DNA from: CADCVT01 sp036389485
Lineage (GTDB): Bacteria > Actinomycetota > Thermoleophilia > Solirubrobacterales > Solirubrobacteraceae
Reading direction: 5' to 3'
Assembly: GCA_036389485.1 (NCBI GenBank)
Contig: DASVPR010000010.1
Span: 1-43,732, forward strand
DNA length: 43,732 bases
In this document: one piece after another, positions 17,083 through 24,996 of the stretch
Layout: each line of letters begins with the position of its first letter
How positions within the stretch are numbered: position 1 is the stretch's first letter
Translations under genes and position numbers: made by a program
Notes under the pieces: model-generated
What the model was told of the DNA's origin: nothing
Database searches by the model: none
What the model saw: the letters and a program-made list of their open reading frames with translations, nothing else

Positions 17083-18441
17083 GTGGCTCGCTCCGGGGTC
17101 GTTCGGGCGCTCGTCGCCGCCGTCGCGATCTCGGCACTGGCGGGATCCACCGCCTCCGCGGCGGTCGAGTACGAGACCGAGACCGAGGGCGTGGTCGCCG
17201 TCTCGTGGCGAGGCGATCCCGCGCAGGGCTGCGAAGCCGCCGGCGTCTGCGACCTGAGCGGCTCGGTCGTCGTGCGGCCCGGATCCGGCAGCTCCGGCGA
17301 GTTCTCCGGGCCGGGCGGCCTCGAGGGCGATCTGGCGACCGCGCTCGAGACGCTCGAGCCGGACGGCGGGCTCGGCACCGCGCGCGTCCTGCGCGGGCCG
17401 CCGGACGCCCCAGACGGCGCGTGCTCCGACCTCGTCCCGGGCTCGCTGCGCGTCGAGGCGGCAAGCACCGGGAGGCCGACCGACCGGCAGGACGTCACGC
17501 TGTTCCCGCTCCGCGCGCCCGGCCCGGCGGCGATCGCCGGCCGCTGCCCCGGTCCGCTCGCCTCGGACCTCGTCGCCGCGCTGCCGAAGACGTCGATCGA
17601 CCCGCGCTCGCTCGTCCGCGGGACGACGCGCATCGACCTGAGCGGCCGTGGGACGTTCTCCGGCGGCGGCTACAGCGGCGAGGTCGTCTCGAGCCTCGTG
17701 CTCACGCGCCGCTCGCGTCGCATCGCCGACGATGACGACGACACGAGCCGTCGCAGCAGCGAGGAGGGCGACCACGGCGTCCGGGTCGTGAGCGTGACCC
17801 TCCGCTACGCGATCGAGGCGGGAGCGGCGGGGATCGTCACGCGCTTCGCGGGCGCGGAGTCGCCCTTCTGCCTCGCGTTCGACGCCTGCGGCGTGACCGG
17901 CGTCCGCACGCTCGAGATCGGCGCCGGCCGGCGCGGCCGCCTCGACCTCAACGCACTCGGCCGCGTGCGCGGCGGCCGCTCGAAGGCCGCGGCGCTCCGG
18001 GCGATCCGGTCGGGGCGGCTGGAGGTCCAGGGGTTCGTGCCGTCGTTCCGCCGCGAGGCGACCGCCGCCACGACCACCTCCCGCGACGGCACCCCGGCCT
18101 GCCGCGAGACCGCCCCTGTCGAGCTGCCCGGCCTGCACGCGGCGACGAGCCGGCGCGCGCTGACGCTCGCGATCGGCAGCGAGCCGTACGAGCAGGACGC
18201 CGGCGACCCGCTGCGCGGCAGGTGCGGCGGCCCGTCCGTGACCGACCTCGCCGGCGCCGAGCTGCTCGCCGCGAGAATCCCTCTCCGGCGCCTGGGCGCG
18301 CGGCGGATCGACGTCGGCCTGCGGTCGCCGCGCGCGCTGCCCGGCGGCTTCACGATCGAGAGCGAGGGCGCGCTGCCGCTCACGCTGCGCCTGCGGTCCC
18401 TCGACGTCCGGGTCACTCGCGTCCCGAAGGACTTCCTGTGA
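17083..18441 (+). CDS. secreted protein with two four-cysteine modules (first of pair)
   Basis: 452 residues from GTG 17083. Signal peptide MARSGVVRALVAAVAISALA, cleavage near ASA-AVEY. The mature chain holds two copies of an unrecognised domain. Copy 1 has C50, C56 (GVCDLSG), C114 and C155 (GRCPGP); copy 2 has C263, C269 (ACGVTG), C340 and C381 (GRCGGP). Spacings are 6/58/41 and 6/71/41. After each last Cys comes an acidic strand, then (L/I)P-type loop, L..R(G/R) and a beta strand LxLxLR. The copies are separated by an Asp/Ser/Arg-rich linker (about 210-232). Disulfide pairing is likely. GTGA overlap links it to a paralogue downstream. Function unknown; no catalytic motif seen. Confidence 0.8.
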   Translation: MARSGVVRALVAAVAISALAGSTASAAVEYETETEGVVAVSWRGDPAQGCEAAGVCDLSGSVVVRPGSGSSGEFSGPGGLEGDLATALETLEPDGGLGTARVLRGPPDAPDGACSDLVPGSLRVEAASTGRPTDRQDVTLFPLRAPGPAAIAGRCPGPLASDLVAALPKTSIDPRSLVRGTTRIDLSGRGTFSGGGYSGEVVSSLVLTRRSRRIADDDDDTSRRSSEEGDHGVRVVSVTLRYAIEAGAAGIVTRFAGAESPFCLAFDACGVTGVRTLEIGAGRRGRLDLNALGRVRGGRSKAAALRAIRSGRLEVQGFVPSFRREATAATTTSRDGTPACRETAPVELPGLHAATSRRALTLAIGSEPYEQDAGDPLRGRCGGPSVTDLAGAELLAARIPLRRLGARRIDVGLRSPRALPGGFTIESEGALPLTLRLRSLDVRVTRVPKDFL

Positions 18442-19742
18442 GGCGCGCGCACCTCGCGGCGGCGACGGCGGCGCTGGCGGCGGCGATCGCCGCGCCGGCC
18501 TCCGCGCAGCTCGTCGCGGTCCGCGCCCCGGGTCACGTCGCCGGCGCGCTGCCGGTCCGGCCGATCGGCAGTCTCGCGGTCGAGTGGGAGAGCGACCCCG
18601 CCACGTGCGAGGCCCTGGGCCGCTGCGGGTTGAGCGGCGTGACCACGTGGCGGCTCCCCGAGGACGGTTCCCTGTACCTCTTCACCAGCGGTCGCGGCGC
18701 GCGGCGCGCGCCCGGCGGGTTCCTGTCGATCGGCGAGGTGCTCGGCGTTGCCGGGAGCATCGCGAGCGCCCGCGTGCGCCGCGGCGCGCACGTCTGCGTC
18801 GACAGCACCGCCGTCAACGGCTTCAGCGACCTCGACGCCGAGGGCGACCGGCTGGCGCTCGGGTTCGGCCACGACGCGCTGGGGTCGGCGCTGGCGTCGC
18901 GCTGCCCGGGGCCCGTGCTCGAGGACGTCGAGGGCGCGATCCCGACGGTCGCCGTCCCGTTCGAGCGCCTGCGGCGCGGGCGGACGAGCGTGCGCATGCA
19001 GGGCGACGCGATGTTCGCCGCGCACGGGCTCCGTGGCAGGGTCCGCTCGACGCTCGTCCTGCGCCTCGGCGCGCCCGAGCGGGAGCGCGACGACGAGGAG
19101 CGGCTCGACTCCGGCTCGCCGCCCGTCCGTCTCGTCACGAGCCGCTTCCGGGTCGCGGAGCTGCGCGGCGAGGTCGCGCTCGACGTCGCCGGGGCCGGGG
19201 AGTGCGTCCCGCTGGACTCGTGCGGCCTGAGCGGCACCGTGCGGTTCGTGCCGCGCATGAAGGTCGGTTCCGCCGAGCTGGTCGCGGTGGTGCCGGCTCG
19301 GCTCGGCCGGCGCGCGGCACTGGCGGCGGTCGGCCTCGCGCCGGGCGGCGTCAGGCCCGGCATCGGCGCCTTCGGCACCGCCTACTGGGCGGGGCCGGGG
19401 CTCGTCGCCGCGTCCGTCGCACGGCCGGGCGACGCCGTCGCCTGCCGCGACTCGGTGTCGGAGCCGTTCGGCGTGGTGTTCCTCCGGGCGCGCGGCACGC
19501 GCGTGCGCGCGACGCTCCAGTCGGTCTCGAGCGCGTCCGGCCGCACGCGCTGTGCCGGGCCGTCCGTCGGCGGCAGGACGCTCGCGACCGCCACCATCCC
19601 GCTCCGCGCCTTCGGCCGGCGGCGCGTCGAGATCGCCCTCACGGAGCCGGCGCCGCTCTCCGACGACGGCTGGAGCATCGCGGCGCGGCCGTCGCTCACG
19701 GTCGTCCTCGATCACCGCGACGTCGTCGAGCGGCCCTTCTAA
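18438..19742 (+). CDS. secreted protein with two four-cysteine modules (second of pair)
   Basis: 434 residues from GTG 18438, which overlaps the previous TGA. Signal peptide of about 23 residues ending ASA-Q. Same layout as the preceding gene: copy 1 C57, C63 (RCGLSG), C120, C156 (SRCPGP); copy 2 C256, C262 (SCGLSG), C336, C372 (TRCAGP). Spacings 6/57/36 and 6/74/36. Shared flanks include a W-x-S/G-D-P before the first Cys and the final strand pair ending LDHRDV, matching RSLDVRV in the paralogue. Divergence is high although the cysteine frame is kept, so the duplication is old and under structural constraint. The TAA shares bases with the stop of the convergent ATPase gene (CTAA). Confidence 0.8.
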   Translation: MRRAHLAAATAALAAAIAAPASAQLVAVRAPGHVAGALPVRPIGSLAVEWESDPATCEALGRCGLSGVTTWRLPEDGSLYLFTSGRGARRAPGGFLSIGEVLGVAGSIASARVRRGAHVCVDSTAVNGFSDLDAEGDRLALGFGHDALGSALASRCPGPVLEDVEGAIPTVAVPFERLRRGRTSVRMQGDAMFAAHGLRGRVRSTLVLRLGAPERERDDEERLDSGSPPVRLVTSRFRVAELRGEVALDVAGAGECVPLDSCGLSGTVRFVPRMKVGSAELVAVVPARLGRRAALAAVGLAPGGVRPGIGAFGTAYWAGPGLVAASVARPGDAVACRDSVSEPFGVVFLRARGTRVRATLQSVSSASGRTRCAGPSVGGRTLATATIPLRAFGRRRVEIALTEPAPLSDDGWSIAARPSLTVVLDHRDVVERPF

Positions 19743-20842
19743 GCGGCGAAGAGATGCGCATGGACGGCGGCGAGGCCGTCGACGTCGTGCACGTCGCCCT
19801 CGAGCAGCGGGACGACGATCGGCTCCGGGTCGTCGAGCTCGTCGATGAGCCGCTCGATGCTGGCGGAGTCGCGCTCGGCCAGCACGCGCAGCTCGCGCAG
19901 CGTCTCGGCGACCTTCGCCGTCAGCTTGGGCCCGAGGTCGTCCTCCAGCTCGGCCGCCGCCTCGTCGGGGTCGCCGTCGACGAGGTCGAGCTGCACGCGG
20001 TTGACGACGAGCCCGCCGAACGGCATCCCCGCGTCGCGCAGCTTGCCGTGGAAGAAGATCGCCTCCTCGACCGGGTCGCGCTCGGGCGAGGTGACGATGA
20101 GGAACGTCGTCGCCGGGTCGGCGAGCAGCTTCTTGACGCCCCGCGCGCGCTCGCGGAAGCCGTCGAGCAGCCCGCCGAGGGCGCGGAAGAAGACGGACAG
20201 GTCGCGCAGCAGGTCGACGCCCGTCACGCGCTGCAGCACGCCGAACACGACGCTGGTCCCGCGGCCGAGGACCTTCGCGGCGATGCCCGTCGGCGCGAGG
20301 AACACCCGCAGCGCGCGGCCCTCGAGGAAGCCGGTGAGGCGGTCGGGCGCGTCGAGGAAGTCGAGCGCGTTGCGCGAGGGCGGCGTGTCGAGGACGAGGA
20401 CGTCGAAGTCGCCGGAGCGATCGAGGTCGTAGAGCTTGGCGATCGCCGTGAACTCCTGCGAGCCGGCGACCGCGCTCGACAGCTCCTGGTAGATGCGGTT
20501 GGCGAGGACCTCGTCGCGCGTCTTCTCGTCCGGCGCCAGGCGCTCGATCAGCTCGTCGAACGTGCGCTTGGCGTCGAGCATCATCGCCCACAGCTCGCCG
20601 CGCATCTCGATCCCGTGGCCCTCGAACCGGTCGGCGTCGACGAGCCGCGGCTCGTTGCCGAGCTCCTCCAGCCCGAGCGAGTCCGCGAGGCGGCGCGCCG
20701 GGTCGATCGTCACGACAGCGACCCGCTTGCCCTCGGCGGCGAGGCCCATCGCGAGCGCGGCGGAGGTCGTCGTCTTGCCGACGCCGCCCGAGCCCGCGCA
20801 GATCACCACGCGCTTTCCGTCGAGCCGCTCGGCGATGCTCAC
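19739..20842 (-). CDS. ArsA/Get3-type ATPase, Rv3680-like (BagB-like)
   Basis: 367 residues, GTG start. Deviant Walker ATPase of the ArsA/Get3 family. P-loop GSGGVGKTT at 17-25 keeps the catalytic K23 but has Ser at the signature-lysine position (K in GKGGVGKT of classical members). Then VVTIDPARRLADSLGL (switch/A-box), FDVLVLDTPPSRNALDFLDAP (Walker B region) and GGLVVNRVQLD. Mycobacterium tuberculosis has an adjacent pair, Rv3679 and Rv3680, reported as Get3-like (BagA/BagB); from memory the Rv3680 member also has GSGGVGKT. The partner-like gene here is about 4 kb away at 24038. A -10 element TAGCAT (minus strand, 20851-20856) lies eight bases before the start. Confidence 0.88.
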   Translation of the reverse strand: MSIAERLDGKRVVICAGSGGVGKTTTSAALAMGLAAEGKRVAVVTIDPARRLADSLGLEELGNEPRLVDADRFEGHGIEMRGELWAMMLDAKRTFDELIERLAPDEKTRDEVLANRIYQELSSAVAGSQEFTAIAKLYDLDRSGDFDVLVLDTPPSRNALDFLDAPDRLTGFLEGRALRVFLAPTGIAAKVLGRGTSVVFGVLQRVTGVDLLRDLSVFFRALGGLLDGFRERARGVKKLLADPATTFLIVTSPERDPVEEAIFFHGKLRDAGMPFGGLVVNRVQLDLVDGDPDEAAAELEDDLGPKLTAKVAETLRELRVLAERDSASIERLIDELDDPEPIVVPLLEGDVHDVDGLAAVHAHLFAA

Positions 20843-20849
20843 GCCGGGT

Positions 20850-20856
20850 CATGCTA
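20850..20856. promoter_or_regulatory. overlapping divergent -10 elements
   Basis: On the minus strand TAGCAT (20851-20856) precedes the ATPase GTG by eight bases. On the plus strand CATGCT (20850-20855) precedes the GH31 GTG at 20866 by ten bases. The two genes would therefore be driven by promoters sharing the same bases and giving leaderless transcripts. The identical TAGCAT element precedes the bicupin gene. Confidence 0.45.
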
Positions 20857-20865
20857 CGCGGCACC

Positions 20866-23313
20866 GTGCGTCCCGCCTTCCTCGCGATCGTGCTCGTCCT
20901 CCTCGCGCCCGGCGCCGCGCGCGCGGAGACGGTCGACGCCGGCGACCTGCGGGCGGACGTCGACGGCGCGAGCGGAGCGCTGCGCTTCGGCGACGGGCTG
21001 CTCGTCGAGGCCGCAGCGCAGCGGCTCGGGTTCCGCACGGCGACCGGCTGGTTCCGCGCCACGCGCGCGACGAAGGCGACGCGCGACGGGGCGGCGGTCG
21101 TCGCCGAGCTGGCGACCTCGGACCCCGGCGGGCGCACGATGACGCTGCGGGCCGGGCCGGACGCCCCGGGCGTGATCGCGGTCGAGGCGACGGTCCCCGG
21201 AGGGGACGTCACCGCGACCGGGATCGGGTTCGGCGCGCGGCCGGACGAGCGCTTCCTCGGCTTCGGCGAGCGCTCGAACGCGGTGGACCAGCGCGGCAAC
21301 GACGTCGAGGTCTTCGTGGGGGAGGGGCCCTACCAGCCCGAGGAGCGCCCGTTCATCGCCGCGTTCGTGCCCCCGCAGGGCTACTACCCGCGCGACGACG
21401 CGACCTACTTCCCGCTCCCGTGGGCGCTCTCGACGGCGGGCTACGGGCTGCTGCTCGACAACGCCGAGAACGCCATGTTCCACCTCGCGAGCGAGCGCGA
21501 CGACGTGTGGTCGCTCGAGGTCGCCGCGCCGCGGATCGCGTTCCGCGTGTTCGCCGGGCCGAGGCCGGCGGACGTCCTGCGCCGGTTCACCGAGCGGCTC
21601 GGGCGCCAGCCGCGCGTGGCCGCGCCGTGGGTGTTCGGCGCGTGGTGGCAGCCGACGCCCGGCAGCGCGCCCGCGCCCGAGCAGCTCGAGGCGCAGCGCG
21701 AGGCGGACGTCCCGATCACCGTCACCGAGACGTTCCTCCACTACCTGCCGTGCGCCGACCACCTCGCGGACCGCGACAGGGCGCGCGCGAACGCGGCGGC
21801 GCTGCACGAGCGGGGCACGGCCGTGCTCGCGTACATGAACCCGATGGTGTGCACGTCGCACCCGGCCTACGAGGAGGCGGCGGCGAACGGCTGGTTCAAC
21901 ACCGACGCGACCGGCCGCCCCTACCAGTACCGCTACTCCACCGCCGACCAGTTCCAGGTCTCGCAGGTCGACTTCACGAACGCCGGCGCCCGCGACTTCT
22001 TCGGGCGGCTGCTGCGCGAGGCGGTCGACGACGGCTACGACGGGTGGATGGAGGACTTCGGCGAGTACACGCCGCCGGACGCGCGCTCCTCGGACGGAAC
22101 GCCCGGCCCGGCGATGCACAACCTCTACCCGACGCTCTACCACCGGACGGCGACCGAACAGACGGCGTCCGTGGGGCGCCCGATCGCCAACTACGTCCGC
22201 TCCGGCTTCACCGGGACCGCGCCCTACGCGCGGATCGTCTGGGGCGGCGACCCGACGACCGACTGGGGCTTCGACGGCCTCGCCTCCGCGGTGAAGAACG
22301 GGCTGACGATGGGGCTGAGCGGGATCAGCACGTGGGGGTCGGACATCGGCGGGTTCTTCTCGCTCGGCTCGCGGCGCGTGACGCCCGAGCTGTTCAAGCG
22401 GTGGATCGAGCTCGGCGCGGTGTCCGGGGTCATGCGCGCGAAGTCGAAGGGGATCGCGCTGCCGGAGAAGGAGCGGCCGCAGGTGGAGACGCCGGAGGTC
22501 CTGCCGATCTGGCGGCGCTACGCGAAGCTGCGGACGCAGCTCTTGCCGTACCTCGTCGCGGCGGACGACGAGTACCAGCGGACGGGGATGCCGATCATGC
22601 GCTCGCTCGCGCTCGCGTTCCCGGAGGAGGCGCACGTCGCGGGCGTCGAGGACGCGTTCATGTTCGGGCCCGACGTGCTCGCCGCGCCGGTCCTGACGCC
22701 GGGCGCGACGTCGCGGGCCGTCGCGCTGCCGGGCGGGAAGTGGATCGACCTGTGGCGCTCGGCGCGGCCGCGCGAGGGCGACGGCGGGCTGGAGCTGACG
22801 GGCGCGTCGGTCGTCGACGGCGGCGGGGACTTCACCGTGCGCGCGCCGATCGAGGAGCTTCCGCTGCTCGTCCGCGCCGGCGCCGTGTTGCCGCTCCTGC
22901 CGGCGGACGTCGACACGCTCGCGCCCTACCGCGGGCCGGGCGCGATCTCGCTCGCGGACCGCCGCGCGCGGATGGAGCTCGTGGTGTTCCCGCGCGGGTG
23001 GAGCGACGCGCGCCCCTACGGCCGCGAGCGCGTCGTGTCGAGCGAGAAGCGCGGGCGCCGGTGGGTGCTGCGGATCGAGGGGGCGCGCCGCCGCGCCTGG
23101 GCGGTGCAGGCGGCGCTCGGGGCGCTGCGCCGCCCGTTCCGCCCGTGCTCGGTCACGGTGGCGAGCCTGCGGGCGGGCTCGACCCGCGCGGGCCGCGCGG
23201 CTCGCCGCCGCGTGCGGTTCACGCACGGTGGCGGCGTGCTGCGGTTCGAGGTGCGCGGCCGTCGGCTGCGGGTCGAGGTGCGCGGCTGCGCGAAGCGGAT
23301 CCGTCCGCGCTAG
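20866..23313 (+). CDS. secreted GH31 glycoside hydrolase (alpha-glucosidase-like)
   Basis: 815 residues from GTG 20866; an ATG at 20851 would add five residues but forms part of the -10 of the opposite gene. MRPAFLAIVLVLLAPGAARA is a clean signal peptide. GH31 (beta/alpha)8 enzyme: nucleophile Asp in DGWMEDFGEYTP (about residue 397), acid/base Asp in WGGDPTTDW (about 462), plus GFGERSNAVD and the substrate-loop ISTWGSDIGGF. The nucleophile motif resembles the sulfoquinovosidase YihQ, but the WGxRLWW sulfonate-site sequence of that clade is absent, so an alpha-glucosidase or related exo-enzyme is the safer call. The last 90 residues form a basic beta-rich domain with C-terminal RGCAKRIRPR. Convergent CTAG stop overlap with the next gene. 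Confidence 0.9.
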   Translation: MRPAFLAIVLVLLAPGAARAETVDAGDLRADVDGASGALRFGDGLLVEAAAQRLGFRTATGWFRATRATKATRDGAAVVAELATSDPGGRTMTLRAGPDAPGVIAVEATVPGGDVTATGIGFGARPDERFLGFGERSNAVDQRGNDVEVFVGEGPYQPEERPFIAAFVPPQGYYPRDDATYFPLPWALSTAGYGLLLDNAENAMFHLASERDDVWSLEVAAPRIAFRVFAGPRPADVLRRFTERLGRQPRVAAPWVFGAWWQPTPGSAPAPEQLEAQREADVPITVTETFLHYLPCADHLADRDRARANAAALHERGTAVLAYMNPMVCTSHPAYEEAAANGWFNTDATGRPYQYRYSTADQFQVSQVDFTNAGARDFFGRLLREAVDDGYDGWMEDFGEYTPPDARSSDGTPGPAMHNLYPTLYHRTATEQTASVGRPIANYVRSGFTGTAPYARIVWGGDPTTDWGFDGLASAVKNGLTMGLSGISTWGSDIGGFFSLGSRRVTPELFKRWIELGAVSGVMRAKSKGIALPEKERPQVETPEVLPIWRRYAKLRTQLLPYLVAADDEYQRTGMPIMRSLALAFPEEAHVAGVEDAFMFGPDVLAAPVLTPGATSRAVALPGGKWIDLWRSARPREGDGGLELTGASVVDGGGDFTVRAPIEELPLLVRAGAVLPLLPADVDTLAPYRGPGAISLADRRARMELVVFPRGWSDARPYGRERVVSSEKRGRRWVLRIEGARRRAWAVQAALGALRRPFRPCSVTVASLRAGSTRAGRAARRRVRFTHGGGVLRFEVRGRRLRVEVRGCAKRIRPR

Positions 23314-23981
23314 CCGCGGATCCGGCGCGCGCGGCGCAGGCACTTCGAGCGCTTCGCGCGCTTCTTGATCCGCTTGCAGCGCTTGATGGCGCGGGCGCGC
23401 CTGCCGGCGGTCGTCGTCTGCGCGGGCGTCGTCGCCGGCGGGGTGACGCTGGGGGGCGCGGGCGGCGCCGGGCCGGGGTCGCCCGGGCCGCCGGGCTCGC
23501 CGCCACCGCCGCCCGCGTCGCCACCGCCGCCGCCGGGCGCGGCGGAGCTGGTCCGCGCCGTCCACGTGAACTCGCGCAGGCAGCTCGTTAGGCCGCCGCC
23601 GCTGTAGTCGAACTTCGCGAAGCTCGTGAGCAGCCTCCCGGACGCCTCGGTCGGCGACGTGAACGTGCCGTTCATCTCCAGGCGCGGGGTGACCGCCTCG
23701 TCCACGCCGGTGATCGTGCCGTCGCCGGGCGACACCGTGAACGGGGTCTGCTGCGCCAGCGCCTTGACCTCGACGCCGCCCTGCGATCCGACGCACGTGA
23801 TCGAGATCGCGCTGAGCAGGTCCGTGACCGCCTTGCCGTCGTCCGAGACCCTGAACTGGAACGGGTTGCCGTCCTCCGTCGTCCCCTCGTAGAGGGCGCC
23901 CGGGACCGGGTCCGCGGCGGATGCCGAGGCCGCGACGAGCAGGGTGGCCGCGAGCGCGGCGGCGAGGGAACGCAGACGCAT
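23310..23981 (-). CDS. small secreted protein with basic Cys-containing tail
   Basis: 223 residues. Signal peptide (about 22 residues, ASASA-ADP). The mature domain of about 120 residues has the pattern GALYEGTTEDGNPFQFRVS, a Cys strand ISITCVG, NGTFTSPTEASGRLL and a closing SCLREFTWTAR. A Gly/Pro-rich linker follows, then a Lys/Arg tail with two Cys (KRCKRIKKRAKRSKC). The folded part matches in outline the small secreted protein at 42594. No enzymatic motif. The polybasic tail may bind cell-wall polymers. It ends on the CTAG shared with GH31. The 56 bases upstream (23982-24037) hold no gene. Confidence 0.75.
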   Translation of the reverse strand: MRLRSLAAALAATLLVAASASAADPVPGALYEGTTEDGNPFQFRVSDDGKAVTDLLSAISITCVGSQGGVEVKALAQQTPFTVSPGDGTITGVDEAVTPRLEMNGTFTSPTEASGRLLTSFAKFDYSGGGLTSCLREFTWTARTSSAAPGGGGGDAGGGGGEPGGPGDPGPAPPAPPSVTPPATTPAQTTTAGRRARAIKRCKRIKKRAKRSKCLRRARRIRG

Positions 23982-24037
23982 GAGGCTGATCCTCGATCAC
24001 GGCGACGCCTGGGCGCCATGGGACATGCGTCCAGCGC

Positions 24038-24991
24038 TTACAGGGCCTCGCCGAGCGCCGACGCGACGGCGTCGAGGTCGGCGCCGCCGTCGTCGCCGGC
24101 CGCGAACGGCAGCACGACGTCCGGGCGAAGCCGCTCCAGCTGCTCCCGCTGCGCCCGCGCGCGGCCATGGGCGAGGAGGGCGGCCCGCGCCGCGCCGCGG
24201 CCCGGCGCCGCCCCGCTCGCCGGAGCCGCCCCGCTCCCCGCCGCCGTCCCGCTCGCCGGAGCCGCCCCGCTCCCCGCCGCCGTCCCGCTCGCAGGAGCCG
24301 CCCCGCTCCGCGCCGCCGCCGCACCCACCCTCGCGAGGCTCCGCGCGTCCGCCGCGGTGAAGCGGTCCGGCCTCACGGCGTTGGCGACGACGAGGTCCAG
24401 GCGGTTGCCGAGCTCCTCGCGGAGGAAGTCGACCTCGTTGACCGGCATCTCCTCGGGGGTCGCGACGGCGACGATGCCGGTGAGCGTGCGGTCGGTGAGC
24501 GTGCCGTGGATGATCCGCGCCTGCCGCGCGACGGGGCCGGCGGCGGCGACGCCCGCGAACGTCCGCGGCGCGTCGAGCAGCGCGAGGCCGTGGCCCGTCG
24601 CCGGGGCGTCGACCACGACGAGGTCGTACGGCTCCTCGCCCTTCACGCGCCGCTCGTCCTGCGCCAGCTCCCACAGCCTCCCGACCGTCAGCAGCTCGCG
24701 CATCCCGGGCGTCGCCGCGGCGAGGTAGCCGAAGATCCGGCTCTGCTTGAGCACCTCGGCGAACGGCGCGGCGAGCTGGTCCTCCAGGTACATCTCCATC
24801 GCGGCCTGCGGGTCGACGGAGACGGTGTCGACGCCGGCGCCGACCGCCCGCTGCACGTCCTCGCGCCGCGCGACCTCCGCCACGACCGTCCGCTTCCCGC
24901 GCGCCGCCGCGACGAGCCCCAGCGCCGCCGCCACGGTCGACTTCCCGACGCCGCCCTTCCCCGTCACGAAGACGAGGCGCTTGTCGAGGAG
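24038..24991 (-). CDS. ArsA/Get3-type ATPase, Rv3679-like (BagA-like), with low-complexity insert
   Basis: About 317 residues if initiated at CTC 24991. Classical deviant Walker A GKGGVGKST (11-19 with that start), then VVAEVARREDV, MEMYLEDQL, PYDLVVVDAPATGHGLALLDAPR and IVAVATPEEMPVNEV, all typical of the actinobacterial ArsA-like family. The only GTG in frame (24967) would start two residues before the P-loop and delete the RLVFV strand that the fold needs. GAGGAG at 25000-25005 (minus strand) lies eight bases before CTC 24991, which is ideal spacing. An Ala/Gly/Ser/Pro insert (SGAAPASGTAAG repeats) near residues 224-260 is encoded by a 36-base tandem repeat. It follows the bicupin gene by five bases. 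Confidence 0.82.
   Translation of the reverse strand, partial: LLDKRLVFVTGKGGVGKSTVAAALGLVAAARGKRTVVAEVARREDVQRAVGAGVDTVSVDPQAAMEMYLEDQLAAPFAEVLKQSRIFGYLAAATPGMRELLTVGRLWELAQDERRVKGEEPYDLVVVDAPATGHGLALLDAPRTFAGVAAAGPVARQARIIHGTLTDRTLTGIVAVATPEEMPVNEVDFLREELGNRLDLVVANAVRPDRFTAADARSLARVGAAAARSGAAPASGTAAGSGAAPASGTAAGSGAAPASGAAPGRGAARAALLAHGRARAQREQLERLRPDVVLPFAAGDDGGADLDAVASALGEAL
24213..24320. repeat. 36-bp tandem repeat, three units, inside ATPase gene
   Basis: Units 24213-24248 and 24249-24284 are identical; 24285-24320 differs at three or so positions. Each unit is 12 codons and adds SGAAPASGTAAG-type residues to the ATPase, so copy number can change without shifting frame. Not a CRISPR: no spacers. 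Confidence 0.9.
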
Positions 24992-24996
24992 GGCGG

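Noticed and set aside
15346..18138. 930-residue open frame on the minus strand
   Set aside because: Shadow of the HxlR, hypothetical and four-cysteine genes; Arg/Ala/Gly-rich composition, no motif, crosses several clear gene boundaries.
20851..20865. ATG 20851 as start of the GH31 gene
   Set aside because: It forms the -10 of the opposite gene and adds residues before an already complete signal peptide beginning at GTG 20866.
17805..21299. 1164-residue open frame on the minus strand
   Set aside because: Covers the antisense of a real gene pair and an off-frame of the ATPase; repetitive Arg/Ala content typical of GC-rich shadow frames.
20866..23313. Sulfoquinovosidase (YihQ) call for the GH31 enzyme
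   Set aside because: The nucleophile motif is similar, but the sulfonate-binding WGxRLWW-type segment is absent and no sulfoquinovose pathway gene is near.
24213..24320. Possible CRISPR array
   Set aside because: Units are contiguous with no spacers, are in frame with a gene, and number only three.
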